Source of the DNA: an uncultured Thermomicrobium sp.
GTDB taxonomy: Bacteria; Chloroflexota; Chloroflexia; Thermomicrobiales; Thermomicrobiaceae
Assembly (NCBI GenBank): GCA_938028665.1
Contig: CALIMB010000022.1
Location: 1 to 64,000, forward strand
Reading direction: 5' to 3'
DNA length: 64,000 nucleotides
The position numbers and the translations under genes are program-made. The notes below the pieces were generated by a model. That model was not told the DNA's origin. It saw nothing but the letters and a program-made list of their open reading frames with translations, and did no database searches. Shown piece after piece: positions 24,863 to 33,424 of the stretch. How positions within the stretch are numbered: the first letter of the stretch is position 1; every line of letters starts with the position of its first letter.

Positions 24863-26266
24863 TCATGACCTGTCTTCAACAAGCCACTGTCGTAGCCACG
24901 CTGTCACCTCATCGATCACGCGGCGGAAGATCGCGTGCTGTGGATTGAGCCAGTTGAAATGCCCCATTCCTTCGACCAGGATGAGCCGCTTCGGATCGCC
25001 AGCCCGCGCGTATGCTTCGCACGATTCATCAGGGGCCACCAGAACGTCTTGAGCGCCGTGAATGAGGAGAACCGGGCGAGGAGCAATCCAGGCGATCTCG
25101 CGTTCAGGCGCGTACTCGAGGAGTGCTTCAGCCGACTCAAGTGTGATCTCTGGATCCACGACAAGCTCTGGAAAACGCTTGCCAAGTTCGCCCAGTGTCA
25201 CGTTTGTCTCTGGATCGGGAGGCATAACGGTCGAAAGTGGGACTCGCCGGGAGACACCGCTCCGCACCCGTTCCCGACGATCAGTGACAAGTTCTTCGAG
25301 GAAGATTCGCCACTGCCACTCCGCGCGCAGACTCCGGAGCCAACGTCGTCCGTTCGTCACCGGAGCGATCGCAATACTGGCCCGCGCACGCTCGTCAGTG
25401 GCAGCCACCGAAAGGGCATGAGCACCGCCGAGGCTCAAGCCGAGGACGGCAAGCCGGGTGCGATCGATCATCGGGTGGGTCTCAAGGAAAGTGAGGGCAG
25501 CACGGGCGTCCCGTATCCGTTCTTGCGGCAAGAGCCGACCCGGTTTCCCGTCGCTCGCCCCGAAGCCGCGGTAGTCAAAGAGAAGTGCGGCATACCCAGC
25601 ATCAGCAAGGGCTTGGGCCAAAAGCGGCATGCCAAGCTCCTTGATCCCCTGAATTCCGGTGCACAGGACGATACCCGGTACGGCGGTGTCTGCACCGCGC
25701 GGCAAGAACAACTCGCCGGCCAGGGCGAGCTCGTCGCTCCAGAAGCGTACCGGCTCGCCGCGTGGCCAGGGGGTCCCCTGTGATGCCACATAACGCTCAA
25801 CATCCTCGGCAGTGATACGCCCACCCGGACCAGTTCCTCGGACGCGAGCAAGATCAATCCCGTGATCACGTGCCAGTTTTCGGGCAGCGGGTGTTGCCCG
25901 GATTTCTCCAGTCGGCGTGGGTGACTGTGCATGAGCTTGTTCCTGCGTCGTCGGACCGGGGGCCATCATGGGTGTCGCCACTGCAGCAGAGGTGGCTGGC
26001 AAAAGCGACGCCAGGTCAACTGCTTCTCCTGGCTCAGCAATGACCGCGACGGGTGTGGTGACGGGCAGGACAACTCCCTCCTCGGCAAGGATGTGGGTGA
26101 GAATACCGGATGCTGGCGCCTCGACTTCCACGGTCAATTTCTCGGTCTCTACTTCGAGTACAGGCTCGCCTACTTGAACCGGTTCTCCGGGTCGCTTCAG
26201 CCACCGGCCGACTCGTCCTTCGGTCATCGTCAAGCCGAGCTTTGGGATAACGAGCACGGTCGCCAT
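24863..26266 (-). CDS. acoC: Lipoyl/E3-binding domain fused to an alpha/beta hydrolase (AcoC-like)
   Basis: A 467-residue fusion in the place of the E2 component. Residues 1-80 are a lipoyl domain with the modified lysine in ETEKLTVEVEAP (Lys43). A flexible Ala/Pro linker follows, then an E3/E1-binding domain at about 122-160 (TPAARKLARDHGIDLARV and GTGPGGRIT). Residues 170-467 form an alpha/beta hydrolase with nucleophile elbow GLSLGG (Ser278), an acid in GAQDVL, and the histidine in GMGHFNW. No chloramphenicol-acetyltransferase-like E2 domain is present. Proteobacterial AcoC also pairs a lipoyl domain with a hydrolase fold. The hydrolase here looks like the COG1073/dienelactone-type group. 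Start 26266 is chosen by the lipoyl domain edge; the ribosome site is weak. Confidence 0.85.
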   Translation of the reverse strand: MATVLVIPKLGLTMTEGRVGRWLKRPGEPVQVGEPVLEVETEKLTVEVEAPASGILTHILAEEGVVLPVTTPVAVIAEPGEAVDLASLLPATSAAVATPMMAPGPTTQEQAHAQSPTPTGEIRATPAARKLARDHGIDLARVRGTGPGGRITAEDVERYVASQGTPWPRGEPVRFWSDELALAGELFLPRGADTAVPGIVLCTGIQGIKELGMPLLAQALADAGYAALLFDYRGFGASDGKPGRLLPQERIRDARAALTFLETHPMIDRTRLAVLGLSLGGAHALSVAATDERARASIAIAPVTNGRRWLRSLRAEWQWRIFLEELVTDRRERVRSGVSRRVPLSTVMPPDPETNVTLGELGKRFPELVVDPEITLESAEALLEYAPEREIAWIAPRPVLLIHGAQDVLVAPDESCEAYARAGDPKRLILVEGMGHFNWLNPQHAIFRRVIDEVTAWLRQWLVEDRS

Positions 26267-26312
26267 CGAGACTGTCCATTCGATTTGCTGTTCACCAGGA
26301 CTGTTCATAACC

Positions 26313-26341
26313 AGCATAGAGGGCCTGTCGGACCATGTCAA
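26313..26341 (-). promoter_or_regulatory. Promoter of the aco operon
   Basis: On the minus strand, a perfect TTGACA (26341-26336) is followed after exactly 17 bp by TATGCT (26318-26313). Transcription would start near 26306, giving a leader of about 40 bases to ATG 26266. This also rules out the longer coding start upstream. Confidence 0.75.
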
Positions 26342-26516
26342 GGGGTGCGGCCAGGGCGATGACAGAGCCGAGAGGGCGGTAGGGGGATCAGGAGCTTGGC
26401 CATGCTGGCGAGCAAATGACTGCACTGTCTTGCTTGCCCACGATGTCAAGGTGCGGAGGCGTGTGAGCTAGCTGCGGTGCGTTGGACAGGGCCGCTTCAG
26501 TTGGGAAATAAAGGAC

Positions 26517-26522
26517 TATACT
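26517..26522 (+). promoter_or_regulatory. Probable -10 element of MFS gene
   Basis: TATACT lies 71 bases before GTG 26593. The -35 position is weak (TTCAGT, 15 bp upstream). Confidence 0.4.
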
Positions 26523-26592
26523 AGCCAAGAATCGTCTGGTACCGGACGTGTCATGAGGCGAGGGCGATGAAAGGGGAGGAGGGCCGGTCGTA

Positions 26593-27798
26593 GTGGCTCG
26601 TGCAATGGCGGGCGAGCGGCGCGCGGTCTGGGATGCAGGTGGGGTCGCGTTACTGTCGTGGGCACACTTTGCTCATGATTTGTATCCTGCATTTCTTGGC
26701 GTCCTTGTCCCTGCGATTCAGGCCAAGCTTGGTGTCTCGCTCTTCTGGGCTAGCGCCATGGTACCTGCGCAGCAATTGCCCTCGATTGTCCAGCCGTTCC
26801 TCGGCTATGTTGCGGATCGCACGAGTCGCCGATGGTTTGTGGTGCTCACGCCAGGGGTCGCCGCGCTGGCAGTCTCGTCGGTCGGCGTTGCACCGCACTT
26901 CTCTCTTGTTTTGCTCTTTCTGCTCGTCTCCGGACTGGCGTCAGCAGCGTTCCATGCACCGGCAGTGGCCCTCGTTGGGGAGTTTGGGGGACAGCGGCTC
27001 GGTTGGGCGATGGCGGTCTTCATGGCGGGTGGCGAGCTGGCCCGTACCGTTGCCCCGCTGCTGCTCACAGCCGTGATTGCCCACTTCACGCTTGACGGCA
27101 TGCCGATCGTCATGGTCGTTGGTCTGGCCGCCTCGCTCACGCTCTACCTGCGACTACGGACTGAAATGAGCGACGCTATCGCGCGGCGACATGCCGGGAG
27201 TGTCCGACTGCTTCCCTTGCTACGCGAGCGACGCCGTCCGTTGCTCGGTCTGTTAGGTTCGGTGGTGGCCAATACGGCAGCGGTGACACCGCCAAGTTTC
27301 TTCCTGGTCGAATATCTGTTGGAGCGGGGGCGGAGTGAATGGTATGGGGGGCTTGCGCTCTCAGCATTCTATGCGAGCGGCATCATAGGTGGACTGGTGG
27401 GTGGATCGCTCTCCGACTGGGTCGGGCGGCGCGGTGCCCTACTCCTTTCCTCATTGGGTACGGCGCCCTTGCTTGCGCTGTATCTTGCTCTCGAGGATGG
27501 GAGTTGGCTAATGCTCCCGTTGCTTGTTGTCATCGGGGTCTTTGCCACTCCGCCGCGATCGGTGACGTTGGCGCTCGCGAATGACATCGCACCGGAGGCC
27601 CGTGGTCCACTTTCAGGATTCACACTGGCGGCGAGTTTCGTTGCGCAGAGCGTGTTCGCACTTGCCTTCGGCGCGGTTGCAGACGTCCTGGGGATCGAGC
27701 GGGCATTTTGGTTGACTGTCGGTGCCTCGCTAGCTGGCGTCCCTTTCGCGTTGCTCGTACCGGCACATATTGGGCGAGCGCGTCCGGTGTCAGGTTGA
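26593..27798 (+). CDS. MFS transporter, fosmidomycin-resistance-like
   Basis: A 401-residue carrier with about 12 membrane helices. The start of the chain, LLSWAHFAHDLYPAFLGVLVP, matches the N-terminal helix of the FsmR/fosmidomycin-resistance group, and YVADRTSRRWFVVLTPG is the loop motif after helix 2. A long loop in the middle contains LLPLLRERRRPLLGLLG. The substrate could be a small organic molecule or antibiotic. GTG 26593 lies after GGGAGGAGGG; ATG 26605 is an alternative start. Its end overlaps the cupin gene on the opposite strand by nine bases. Confidence 0.85.
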   Translation: MARAMAGERRAVWDAGGVALLSWAHFAHDLYPAFLGVLVPAIQAKLGVSLFWASAMVPAQQLPSIVQPFLGYVADRTSRRWFVVLTPGVAALAVSSVGVAPHFSLVLLFLLVSGLASAAFHAPAVALVGEFGGQRLGWAMAVFMAGGELARTVAPLLLTAVIAHFTLDGMPIVMVVGLAASLTLYLRLRTEMSDAIARRHAGSVRLLPLLRERRRPLLGLLGSVVANTAAVTPPSFFLVEYLLERGRSEWYGGLALSAFYASGIIGGLVGGSLSDWVGRRGALLLSSLGTAPLLALYLALEDGSWLMLPLLVVIGVFATPPRSVTLALANDIAPEARGPLSGFTLAASFVAQSVFALAFGAVADVLGIERAFWLTVGASLAGVPFALLVPAHIGRARPVSG

Positions 27799-28113
27799 GG
27801 TCAGGCGATGTCCTTCGAGGCAAACCACCCCCTCCGCTCCGACAATGGCGCTGTGGACGGTGCCAGCCGGAAGGTCGAGACGGTCGCCTGGGTAGAGGGT
27901 GATCGATCCCCCGGGGTGGAGCTCGAAGGTGATGGAGCCCGAGACGACGTAGAGGACCTTATGATAGGGATGGGTGTGCGGCGCGTAGCGATCACCAGGA
28001 TTGTTCGACCAGCGGTAGGCAGTGAGTCCCTCGGCGGCAAGGGCAGCAAACAGTTCACCCTCGCTTGGTGGCGAGGTTTTCTGCCAGCGTGTCACGCGGA
28101 CATGTTGGCTCAT
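27790..28113 (-). CDS. Small cupin-domain protein
   Basis: A 107-residue single-domain cupin. The beta-barrel metal site is seen in HTHPYHKVLYVVSG (motif 1) and YPGDRLDLPAGTVHS (motif 2). It is probably cytosolic. Single-domain cupins bind a metal and can act as dioxygenases, isomerases or sensors; nothing in the sequence fixes which. ATG 28113 (MSQHVRV) has GGAG seven bases upstream. It is divergent from the MFS gene at 28185, which suggests shared regulation. Confidence 0.85.
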   Translation of the reverse strand: MSQHVRVTRWQKTSPPSEGELFAALAAEGLTAYRWSNNPGDRYAPHTHPYHKVLYVVSGSITFELHPGGSITLYPGDRLDLPAGTVHSAIVGAEGVVCLEGHRLTST

Positions 28114-28184
28114 CTCAAATCTCCCCACTCACGGCAGGACTGCCGAGTTCGTTTGCATTGGCGGCGGGCACAAAGGGATACAAG

Positions 28185-29465
28185 ATGGGTGTGATGACAC
28201 CTCGCACCCGTTCCATGCTCCGCTCCTTTACCTCATGGTACCGAAGGCAACGTGTTCTTGTCTGGATTTCAGCGATCGTGGGGATCAACCAACTGGGGTT
28301 TGGGAGCATTGTGCCAATCGTTCCTCTCTATGCACAGGCGTATGGGGTTCCCGAGGCGCTCATCGGACTTGCTATCGCAGTCTATGGGCTTGCTCGGTTC
28401 ACCGCATCTGCACCTGCAGGTTGGGTCGCGGACCGTTCGGGACGGCGCTGGTCGCTGTTCCTTGGCGGGGTGCTAACCGCCCTGGGCAACGCGATCTGCG
28501 CGAGTGCACCGAACTACCTGGCATTCCTTGCTGGTCGTTTCGTCGCGGGGAGCGGCGCCTCGATGGTGCTGACGAGTGGACAGATTGTGCTCGCGGATAT
28601 CACAGAGCCGGCGACGCGTGGCCGGGCGATGGCGATTTATCAGGCGGTGTTTCTCTTCGGCGTTGGGTTCGGACCAATTCCAGGCGGAATCCTGGCGCAG
28701 TATGGGGGGTTGAGTCTGCCGTTCTGGGTCTATGCGATCGTCGGCACGTTGGTGGCGCTGTTGGCATTCTGGCGGCTGCCGGAAACGCGGCACGCGGAAG
28801 CCGGGCCGCAGGGGCGTGAGGGAAGATTTGTCTTCGGAAAGCAGTTCGTTACGGTGTTGCGCCATCGCCCGTTGTTGCTGATAGGTGTCGTCACCTTCGG
28901 GAACTTCTTTGCCCGGACCGGAGCGCTCTTCACGCTGGTGCCTTTACGTGCTGAGCGTGAAATCGGCCTTACACCAGCCCAGATCGGTTTCGGGTTAGCA
29001 GCCGTCAGTGTTGTGTCGCTGCTGATGGCCTACCCGGCTGGGACCCTTGTTGATCTGTTTGGGCGGAAAGTCGTCATTGTTCCTGCGACGCTGTTCAGTG
29101 GTTTGGGGCTGGTCGGGTTCGCTTTTGCGCCAAGTTATCTTTGGTTCATCGTTGCCTGCGTCGTTTGGGCGATGGCCAGTGGGATCGGAGGTGGCGCTCC
29201 GGCTGCATATGCTGCCGACGTGGCACCACCTGGCATAACCGCTGCGGCAATGAGTGCCTACCGTATGCTCTCCGAGCTGGGGTATGTTATCGGTCCTGCA
29301 CTCCTTGGTGTGGCGGCAGGCTGGGTTGGAATCCGCGCCACGCTTGTGGCGACGGCTGTGGGAATTGTGGGCCTTGGAGTGCTTTTTGGGCTCGCAGCTC
29401 CGGAGACTTATCAGGGACGGCGAGTCGCGACTCCACGCGGATCACGAGTTGGCGGATCGGAGTAA
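28185..29465 (+). CDS. MFS transporter (drug/proton antiporter type)
   Basis: A 426-residue carrier with 12 predicted helices. The helix 2-3 loop is GWVADRSGRRWSLFLGG and the helix 5 region ATRGRAMAIYQAVFLFGVGFGP matches motif C of drug/proton antiporters (gxxxGPxxGG), present as GFGPIPGG. ATG 28185 follows AAAGGGA by six bases; ATG 28194 is possible. The start faces the cupin gene 71 bases away. Its stop overlaps the S51-like peptidase gene by 24 bases in a tail-to-tail arrangement. Substrate unknown. Confidence 0.88.
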   Translation: MGVMTPRTRSMLRSFTSWYRRQRVLVWISAIVGINQLGFGSIVPIVPLYAQAYGVPEALIGLAIAVYGLARFTASAPAGWVADRSGRRWSLFLGGVLTALGNAICASAPNYLAFLAGRFVAGSGASMVLTSGQIVLADITEPATRGRAMAIYQAVFLFGVGFGPIPGGILAQYGGLSLPFWVYAIVGTLVALLAFWRLPETRHAEAGPQGREGRFVFGKQFVTVLRHRPLLLIGVVTFGNFFARTGALFTLVPLRAEREIGLTPAQIGFGLAAVSVVSLLMAYPAGTLVDLFGRKVVIVPATLFSGLGLVGFAFAPSYLWFIVACVVWAMASGIGGGAPAAYAADVAPPGITAAAMSAYRMLSELGYVIGPALLGVAAGWVGIRATLVATAVGIVGLGVLFGLAAPETYQGRRVATPRGSRVGGSE

Positions 29466-30323
29466 CGGCTCGGTCTTCAACCAGGCGAGCGGGAAGGACT
29501 GTCCACGCTTGATCTGTCGCTCGATGCCCTGGGCAAGGATAGTCACAGAGCCCACACCGAGAACGCGAGCGCTCCCAGACGCGAAGTCGAGGAGACAGGT
29601 GGTATGCTCGTCCAACCCAAGCACAACTGTCTCAGGCGGCAGGAGACGTAATAAAGCAGCAAAGCGTTCTTGCCCCATGAAGCAGCGGCTTGTGTCCAGC
29701 TCCTCACCCCCCTCGCGGTTGTTCCAGTGCGGAACGATCGCCAACGAATATCCCAGGGGACCGAGCAAGTCGAGCCCCGCGTTCCAGTGGAGATCAGCGC
29801 CAGCTTTGAAGATTTCGTACACGGGAAGAGCAAAACGGCTCACTGCAATCGCGGCAGCACTGGCAAAGGCAAGTCGTGTCCCAGTTTGCCACCGTGTGAC
29901 GACAAGTTGCCAGGTGAGCGTACCAACGAGCTGACGGATCATGTACGTGGGGCTTCCAGGGCCAGCAACAATGCAATCTGCCCACTCGAGTGGCTCGGCG
30001 ACCAGCGGGGCATCCGGGTCGTAGACGCTAGCACGACGGCGTGCCGGTACGTACCGGACCTCGGGGCGATACTCGGGCAAATGCTCGCGCAGGAAGTCGC
30101 CAAGTTTGCGAGCGACGAGTGCTGCGTTTGGCTGAAATCCTGCGGGTGTCTCGAGAATGGCGATGCGGACGGGAGGGGCGAGGGAGGCGAACAGCGCTGC
30201 GAAGGCCTGGCGTCCGGAACGAGAGGTCTCCCCGGAACCGATCAATGCCAGAGCCCCCGGTGCTGCAACGATTTGTTGGGGAACGGGTCCCTCCTGAGAG
30301 GAAAGGATACCTGCTCGATCCAT
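29442..30323 (-). CDS. Peptidase S51/cyanophycinase-like protein
   Basis: A 293-residue protein with the glutamine-amidotransferase-like fold of peptidase S51. It has ALIGSGETSRSGR at the N-terminus, AILETPAGFQPNA, ADCIVAGPGSPTYM, and a possible nucleophile serine in AFASAAAIAVSRFALP. In true cyanophycinases the nucleophile lies in a TSAGA-type motif, so activity is not certain. GLDEHTTCLL near the C-terminus matches the late region of the family. The start is ATG 30323, 17 bases after the CcdA-like stop, so it ends the ArsR operon. The function in a metal-linked operon is not clear. Confidence 0.72.
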   Translation of the reverse strand: MDRAGILSSQEGPVPQQIVAAPGALALIGSGETSRSGRQAFAALFASLAPPVRIAILETPAGFQPNAALVARKLGDFLREHLPEYRPEVRYVPARRRASVYDPDAPLVAEPLEWADCIVAGPGSPTYMIRQLVGTLTWQLVVTRWQTGTRLAFASAAAIAVSRFALPVYEIFKAGADLHWNAGLDLLGPLGYSLAIVPHWNNREGGEELDTSRCFMGQERFAALLRLLPPETVVLGLDEHTTCLLDFASGSARVLGVGSVTILAQGIERQIKRGQSFPLAWLKTEPLLRSANS

Positions 30324-30340
30324 TGTGCTTTCCCCATCAA

Positions 30341-31075
30341 CTAGCGATACGACCACCAATAGAGGATGATGGTTGTGCCGGCGAACACAAGTAAGGCCGC
30401 GGTCGCCGTCTGGACGTAAGGAACGATACGACGCAGTCTGCGGAGGAGACCAAGTCGGAGGAAGGCGAGCGCAAAGGTTAGGGTGACGATGATGCTTGCC
30501 ATACCAAGGCTATAGCTGGCGAGTTGGAGGGTGCCCTGGAGAACGTTCCCGCTGAGCAGTGCGCTCCCGGCTGCGACCATGAAGACAGGAAACGTGCAGC
30601 TCAGCGAGGCTAAGCCGTAGCCGAGCCCAAACAGATAGAAACTCCGCACCGAACGCTCTTGGCGATGCCCAATGCGGTCGGCGAGGCGCTCAAACAGTAC
30701 AGGGGTAGTGAGACGGCCGAGAAAGAGGGCAGCCCCAAGAACGACGAGAAGGATGCCAATGCCCATGCCGATCCATGGCATGATCGGAAAGAGCACTGTG
30801 CCGCCGAGCGATACAATAACGCCGGCGACGACGAAAAGCGTCGAGAAACCGAGCGAGACGCTGCTGCCAACTAGGGCAGCGCGCACCAACCGCGGAAGAA
30901 CACGCGCGGATCTCTCCTCTCCGGTGCCGAGATACAGTGCGAGGTAAGCGGGGAGCATGGCAAAGCCACAAGGATTGACAGCAGCCAGCATCCCCGCACC
31001 AAAGGCGTATCCAAACGGTAACCAGCTGGCGATGACGGAGAGCCAGCTGGCGACCCAAACCTGCAATTCAGTCAC
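30341..31075 (-). CDS. CcdA/DsbD-type membrane protein
   Basis: A 244-residue protein with six predicted membrane helices, like CcdA. The two functional cysteines are visible in NPCGFAMLPAYLALYLG and LSCTFPVFMVAAG, the places where CcdA passes electrons across the membrane. GTG 31075 overlaps the stop of the small upstream gene as GTGA. CcdA normally supplies reducing power for cytochrome c or for outside thiol proteins. Some relatives are linked with mercury or copper handling. With a CmtR-like repressor as the first gene, a role in metal or thiol stress is plausible but unproven. Confidence 0.82.
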   Translation of the reverse strand: MTELQVWVASWLSVIASWLPFGYAFGAGMLAAVNPCGFAMLPAYLALYLGTGEERSARVLPRLVRAALVGSSVSLGFSTLFVVAGVIVSLGGTVLFPIMPWIGMGIGILLVVLGAALFLGRLTTPVLFERLADRIGHRQERSVRSFYLFGLGYGLASLSCTFPVFMVAAGSALLSGNVLQGTLQLASYSLGMASIIVTLTFALAFLRLGLLRRLRRIVPYVQTATAALLVFAGTTIILYWWSYR

Positions 31076-31278
31076 AACCCATCCTCTCGCTGTATGGTGT
31101 GTTCGAGGGAGCAAGCAGGAGCCCGTCGTCCCGCGAACCAGGCGAGAGCGGCACCAACCACTGGTGCACTGACAGCGAGGAGAATCGTCCACTGCCTGGT
31201 TGCGATGCCAAAGGTGATCAATGCGAGAATGACCAGTAACCAACCGATACGACATGGAGTGAGGAGGAAATCACGCAC
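31072..31278 (-). CDS. Small two-helix membrane protein with two cysteines
   Basis: A 68-residue protein with two membrane helices (about 12-30 and 33-50) and cysteines near the N-terminus (TPCRIGW) and after helix 2 (APACSLEH). No family is recognised; the size and placement recall small mercury/metal carriers such as MerF, but the paired cysteines of that family are missing. The start GTG 31278 is six bases after GGAGGA; TTG 31284 directly abuts the ribosome site. It lies between the ArsR-type repressor and the CcdA-like gene and overlaps the latter. Confidence 0.6.
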   Translation of the reverse strand: MRDFLLTPCRIGWLLVILALITFGIATRQWTILLAVSAPVVGAALAWFAGRRAPACSLEHTIQREDGL

Positions 31279-31280
31279 GT

Positions 31281-31715
31281 TCAATCCTCCATGAGGTCAT
31301 GACGTTCCGCGTAGGCACAGCTGGTGATTGCTGTGGCGTGCGGTCGCGCCAGTTCGCGCGCAAGGGCGAGGAGGGCAGCAATCCGCTGGTCGGCGACGGC
31401 ATAGAAGCGATATTTCCCATCGCGCCGAACACGTACTAGCCCGCAGGCACGCAAACATGTCAAGTGTGCGGAGACCCGCCCCTGTGGCTGCGCGAGGTGC
31501 TCGACCAGCGCGCTCACGTGAAGTTCTCCCTCACGTGTCAACAAATCGAGGATGCGGAGGCGGGTAGGATCGGAGAGTGCGTGGAGAAAGCGGGCCAGAA
31601 GTGACGGAGACACGTCTCCCGGTTGGAAAACCGCCTCGATCCGACGACTGCGAGCGGGCAGGGTTCGCGGATGCTTGCGTTCGGCTTGGTGCAGTTCGTC
31701 GAGCTGCTCGGCCAT
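31281..31715 (-). CDS. ArsR/SmtB repressor, CmtR-like metal sensor
   Basis: A 144-residue winged-helix repressor. The core is LSDPTRLRILDLLTREGELHV, then the recognition helix region GRVSAHLTCLRACGLVRVRRDGKYRFYAV. The CLRAC pair falls in the DNA-binding helix, as Cys57/Cys61 do in mycobacterial CmtR, and a further cysteine is near the C-terminus (ITSCAY), as Cys102 is there. That three-cysteine arrangement binds Cd(II) or Pb(II) in CmtR. The start ATG 31715 has AGGAGA nearby. It is the first gene of an operon with a small membrane protein, a CcdA-like protein and an S51-like peptidase, which it probably represses. Confidence 0.85.
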   Translation of the reverse strand: MAEQLDELHQAERKHPRTLPARSRRIEAVFQPGDVSPSLLARFLHALSDPTRLRILDLLTREGELHVSALVEHLAQPQGRVSAHLTCLRACGLVRVRRDGKYRFYAVADQRIAALLALARELARPHATAITSCAYAERHDLMED

Positions 31716-31862
31716 ACTCGCTTCTCCTACAGGAAGTGTACTGGTTCTGCTCGAACAGTGTCTCTGATTGACGATGTGTGAAGAACGCATCGGGCGGCCA
31801 CCAGGGTGGCCGCCCGTCGAGCCTTGCGTGGCGCGGCAACGGGTATCGATCAGCCAAGCAAC

Positions 31863-32552
31863 TCACTCGGTGAACTCGGCGAGTGGCTCCTCGCTGAACG
31901 AGAAGTCAGCCCAGAGCTCACGGAGCTGCGTTGCGAGCGAACTCAGGCCGCGACGAACTTGCTCTCGCTGATCCGGGCGGAGCAGCCCGAAGTAGATGAG
32001 CGCTCCAGCTGCGCCGAGCCAGAAGCCGAGCGCTGCGCTTTCTTGCGCGGTACGGCGAAGGCGGATGAAGAGGCTGGGACGAGTCGGACGAGGACGCTTG
32101 GCGACGAGCCGCTCGGGCATTGCACGGGCGCGCGCCGCCGCTTGTTCGATAGCGTGTTCGGCAGTCCGCAGTGCTTCCCGGGCGGCCTGTTCGGTTGCCG
32201 GGAGAATATCTCGCTGGAGCTTTTCGACGGCCGCTCGTTCCGCTTGCAAGACTGCTTGGGCATGGCGAGCTCGTTCGGGAAGTGTCCGTGCTGTTTGCCG
32301 TACGAGCGGCTGCAGCCGCTTGCGCCAGAAGGAGCGAGCGATCGCCCCGTCGTGAATGGGAAGTCGCTCGCGGACGTCCTGGATCGCTTCCCGGAGTGTG
32401 TCGAGCGCGGACTCGAGATCGATCTCCTCGGCCAGCCGCTGGCGGAGCGTCCGGCGTTGGCGACGGCGTGCAATGAGCCATGCCCCGACTCCCAACACTG
32501 TCCCGCCGGCGAGCGCTCCCCAGAGCTTCCAATCGTTCCCTGCCTGAACCAT
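31863..32552 (-). CDS. Membrane-associated helical protein (YtxH-like architecture), unknown function
   Basis: A 229-residue protein with one hydrophobic segment near the N-terminus (LWGALAGGTVLGVGAWLIA, about 10-28), a long charged helical region of about 130 residues, and a second hydrophobic segment at about 180-200 (ALGFWLGAAGALIYFGLL). The layout resembles YtxH/gas-vesicle-associated small membrane proteins, though no clear family match is seen. ATG 32552 has GGAGG nearby. It is divergent from the phosphoesterase gene at 32672. Its start is 119 bases from that gene and its stop 147 bases from the ArsR start. Confidence 0.6.
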   Translation of the reverse strand: MVQAGNDWKLWGALAGGTVLGVGAWLIARRRQRRTLRQRLAEEIDLESALDTLREAIQDVRERLPIHDGAIARSFWRKRLQPLVRQTARTLPERARHAQAVLQAERAAVEKLQRDILPATEQAAREALRTAEHAIEQAAARARAMPERLVAKRPRPTRPSLFIRLRRTAQESAALGFWLGAAGALIYFGLLRPDQREQVRRGLSSLATQLRELWADFSFSEEPLAEFTE

Positions 32553-32671
32553 TGCTGTCCCTCCTTCCCCGGCGGACCCGGCGAGTTCCATAGTACCACT
32601 CGCCGGCAAGATGACAGAAGCAACTCGCCGTGTGCGGCGGAATCGGTTAGGCTGGACAGTGGAGGCAGGCG

Positions 32672-33403
32672 ATGCGGATCCTTGTGATTGCAGACGTCCA
32701 TGGCAATCTGGCTGCGCTGGAAGCAGTTCTCGCGGCGGCAGGACCGGTAGATCGTGTCTGGTGTTTAGGTGACATCGTGGGCTACGGACCTCGGCCACGC
32801 GAGTGCGTCGAGCGGATTCGTGAGCGGGCTGGTCCAACAACAGTGCTTGGGAACCACGATGCGGCATGCCTGGGGCGCATCCCGTTGGAGGGGTTTAACC
32901 CGGTCGCGCGCTATGCGCTGCGCTGGACGATGCTGCAGTTGGGGCTGGAGCAGCGTGCATTTCTGGAGAGCCTGCCTGAAAAGCTTGTGCTGGATGAGGT
33001 GACGCTTGTCCATGGGAGCTTGCGCGCTCCCGTTTGGGAGTATGTCTTCACGAGTGAGCAAGCGAGAGCCAACTTCGATCTGCTCCGGACGCGACTGTGC
33101 TTCTTTGGACACACGCATGTTCCGTTCGTGTTGAGCGAGGAAGCAGCACGCAAGGGTGAGCCGCCGTCTCGTCCGGGAGATGGGGAGGTGATCGATGTTC
33201 AGGTGGGGCGATACCTGGTCAATCCTGGCTCTGTGGGGCAACCGCGAGACGGGGATCCGCGGGCCGCGTTCATGATTTGGGAGCCAGCGCGGGGGCAGCT
33301 GACTTGCCGGCGCGTGCCGTACAATATCGCCGCGGTACAGGCCGAGATGGCGGCTGTTGGACTTCCCCAGCTGCTGATCGAACGCCTGGCGCTCGGGTAC
33401 TGA
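32672..33403 (+). CDS. Calcineurin-like metallophosphoesterase
   Basis: A 243-residue cytosolic phosphoesterase with two metal ions. The metal-binding motifs are VIADVHGNLAALE at the N-terminus, CLGDIVGYGPRP, VLGNHD, a histidine in VHGS, and GHTHVPF near residue 148. This is the YfcE/MJ0936-like group, whose members act on small phosphodiesters or bis-phosphates; the true substrate is unknown. ATG 32672 follows GGAGGCAGG. It is followed 21 bases later by the UspA gene, so it may be the first gene of an operon that continues into the TrkA-like pair. Confidence 0.9.
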   Translation: MRILVIADVHGNLAALEAVLAAAGPVDRVWCLGDIVGYGPRPRECVERIRERAGPTTVLGNHDAACLGRIPLEGFNPVARYALRWTMLQLGLEQRAFLESLPEKLVLDEVTLVHGSLRAPVWEYVFTSEQARANFDLLRTRLCFFGHTHVPFVLSEEAARKGEPPSRPGDGEVIDVQVGRYLVNPGSVGQPRDGDPRAAFMIWEPARGQLTCRRVPYNIAAVQAEMAAVGLPQLLIERLALGY

Positions 33404-33424
33404 CGCGGGCGAGGGAGGTACACC

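Larger units (their letters stand above)
26267..26592. other. Divergent promoter region between aco operon and MFS gene (326 bp)
   Basis: No gene is supported. It carries a good sigma70-type promoter for the aco operon on the minus strand (26341-26313) and a -10 box for the plus-strand MFS gene (26517-26522). A TTGACA-like box on the minus strand near 26447 has no matching -10. Confidence 0.6.

Noticed and set aside
32553-32867. N-terminal extension of the minus-strand 31863 gene to 32867
   Set aside because: The extension would overlap the divergent phosphoesterase gene, and the ribosome site at 32552 fits the shorter form.
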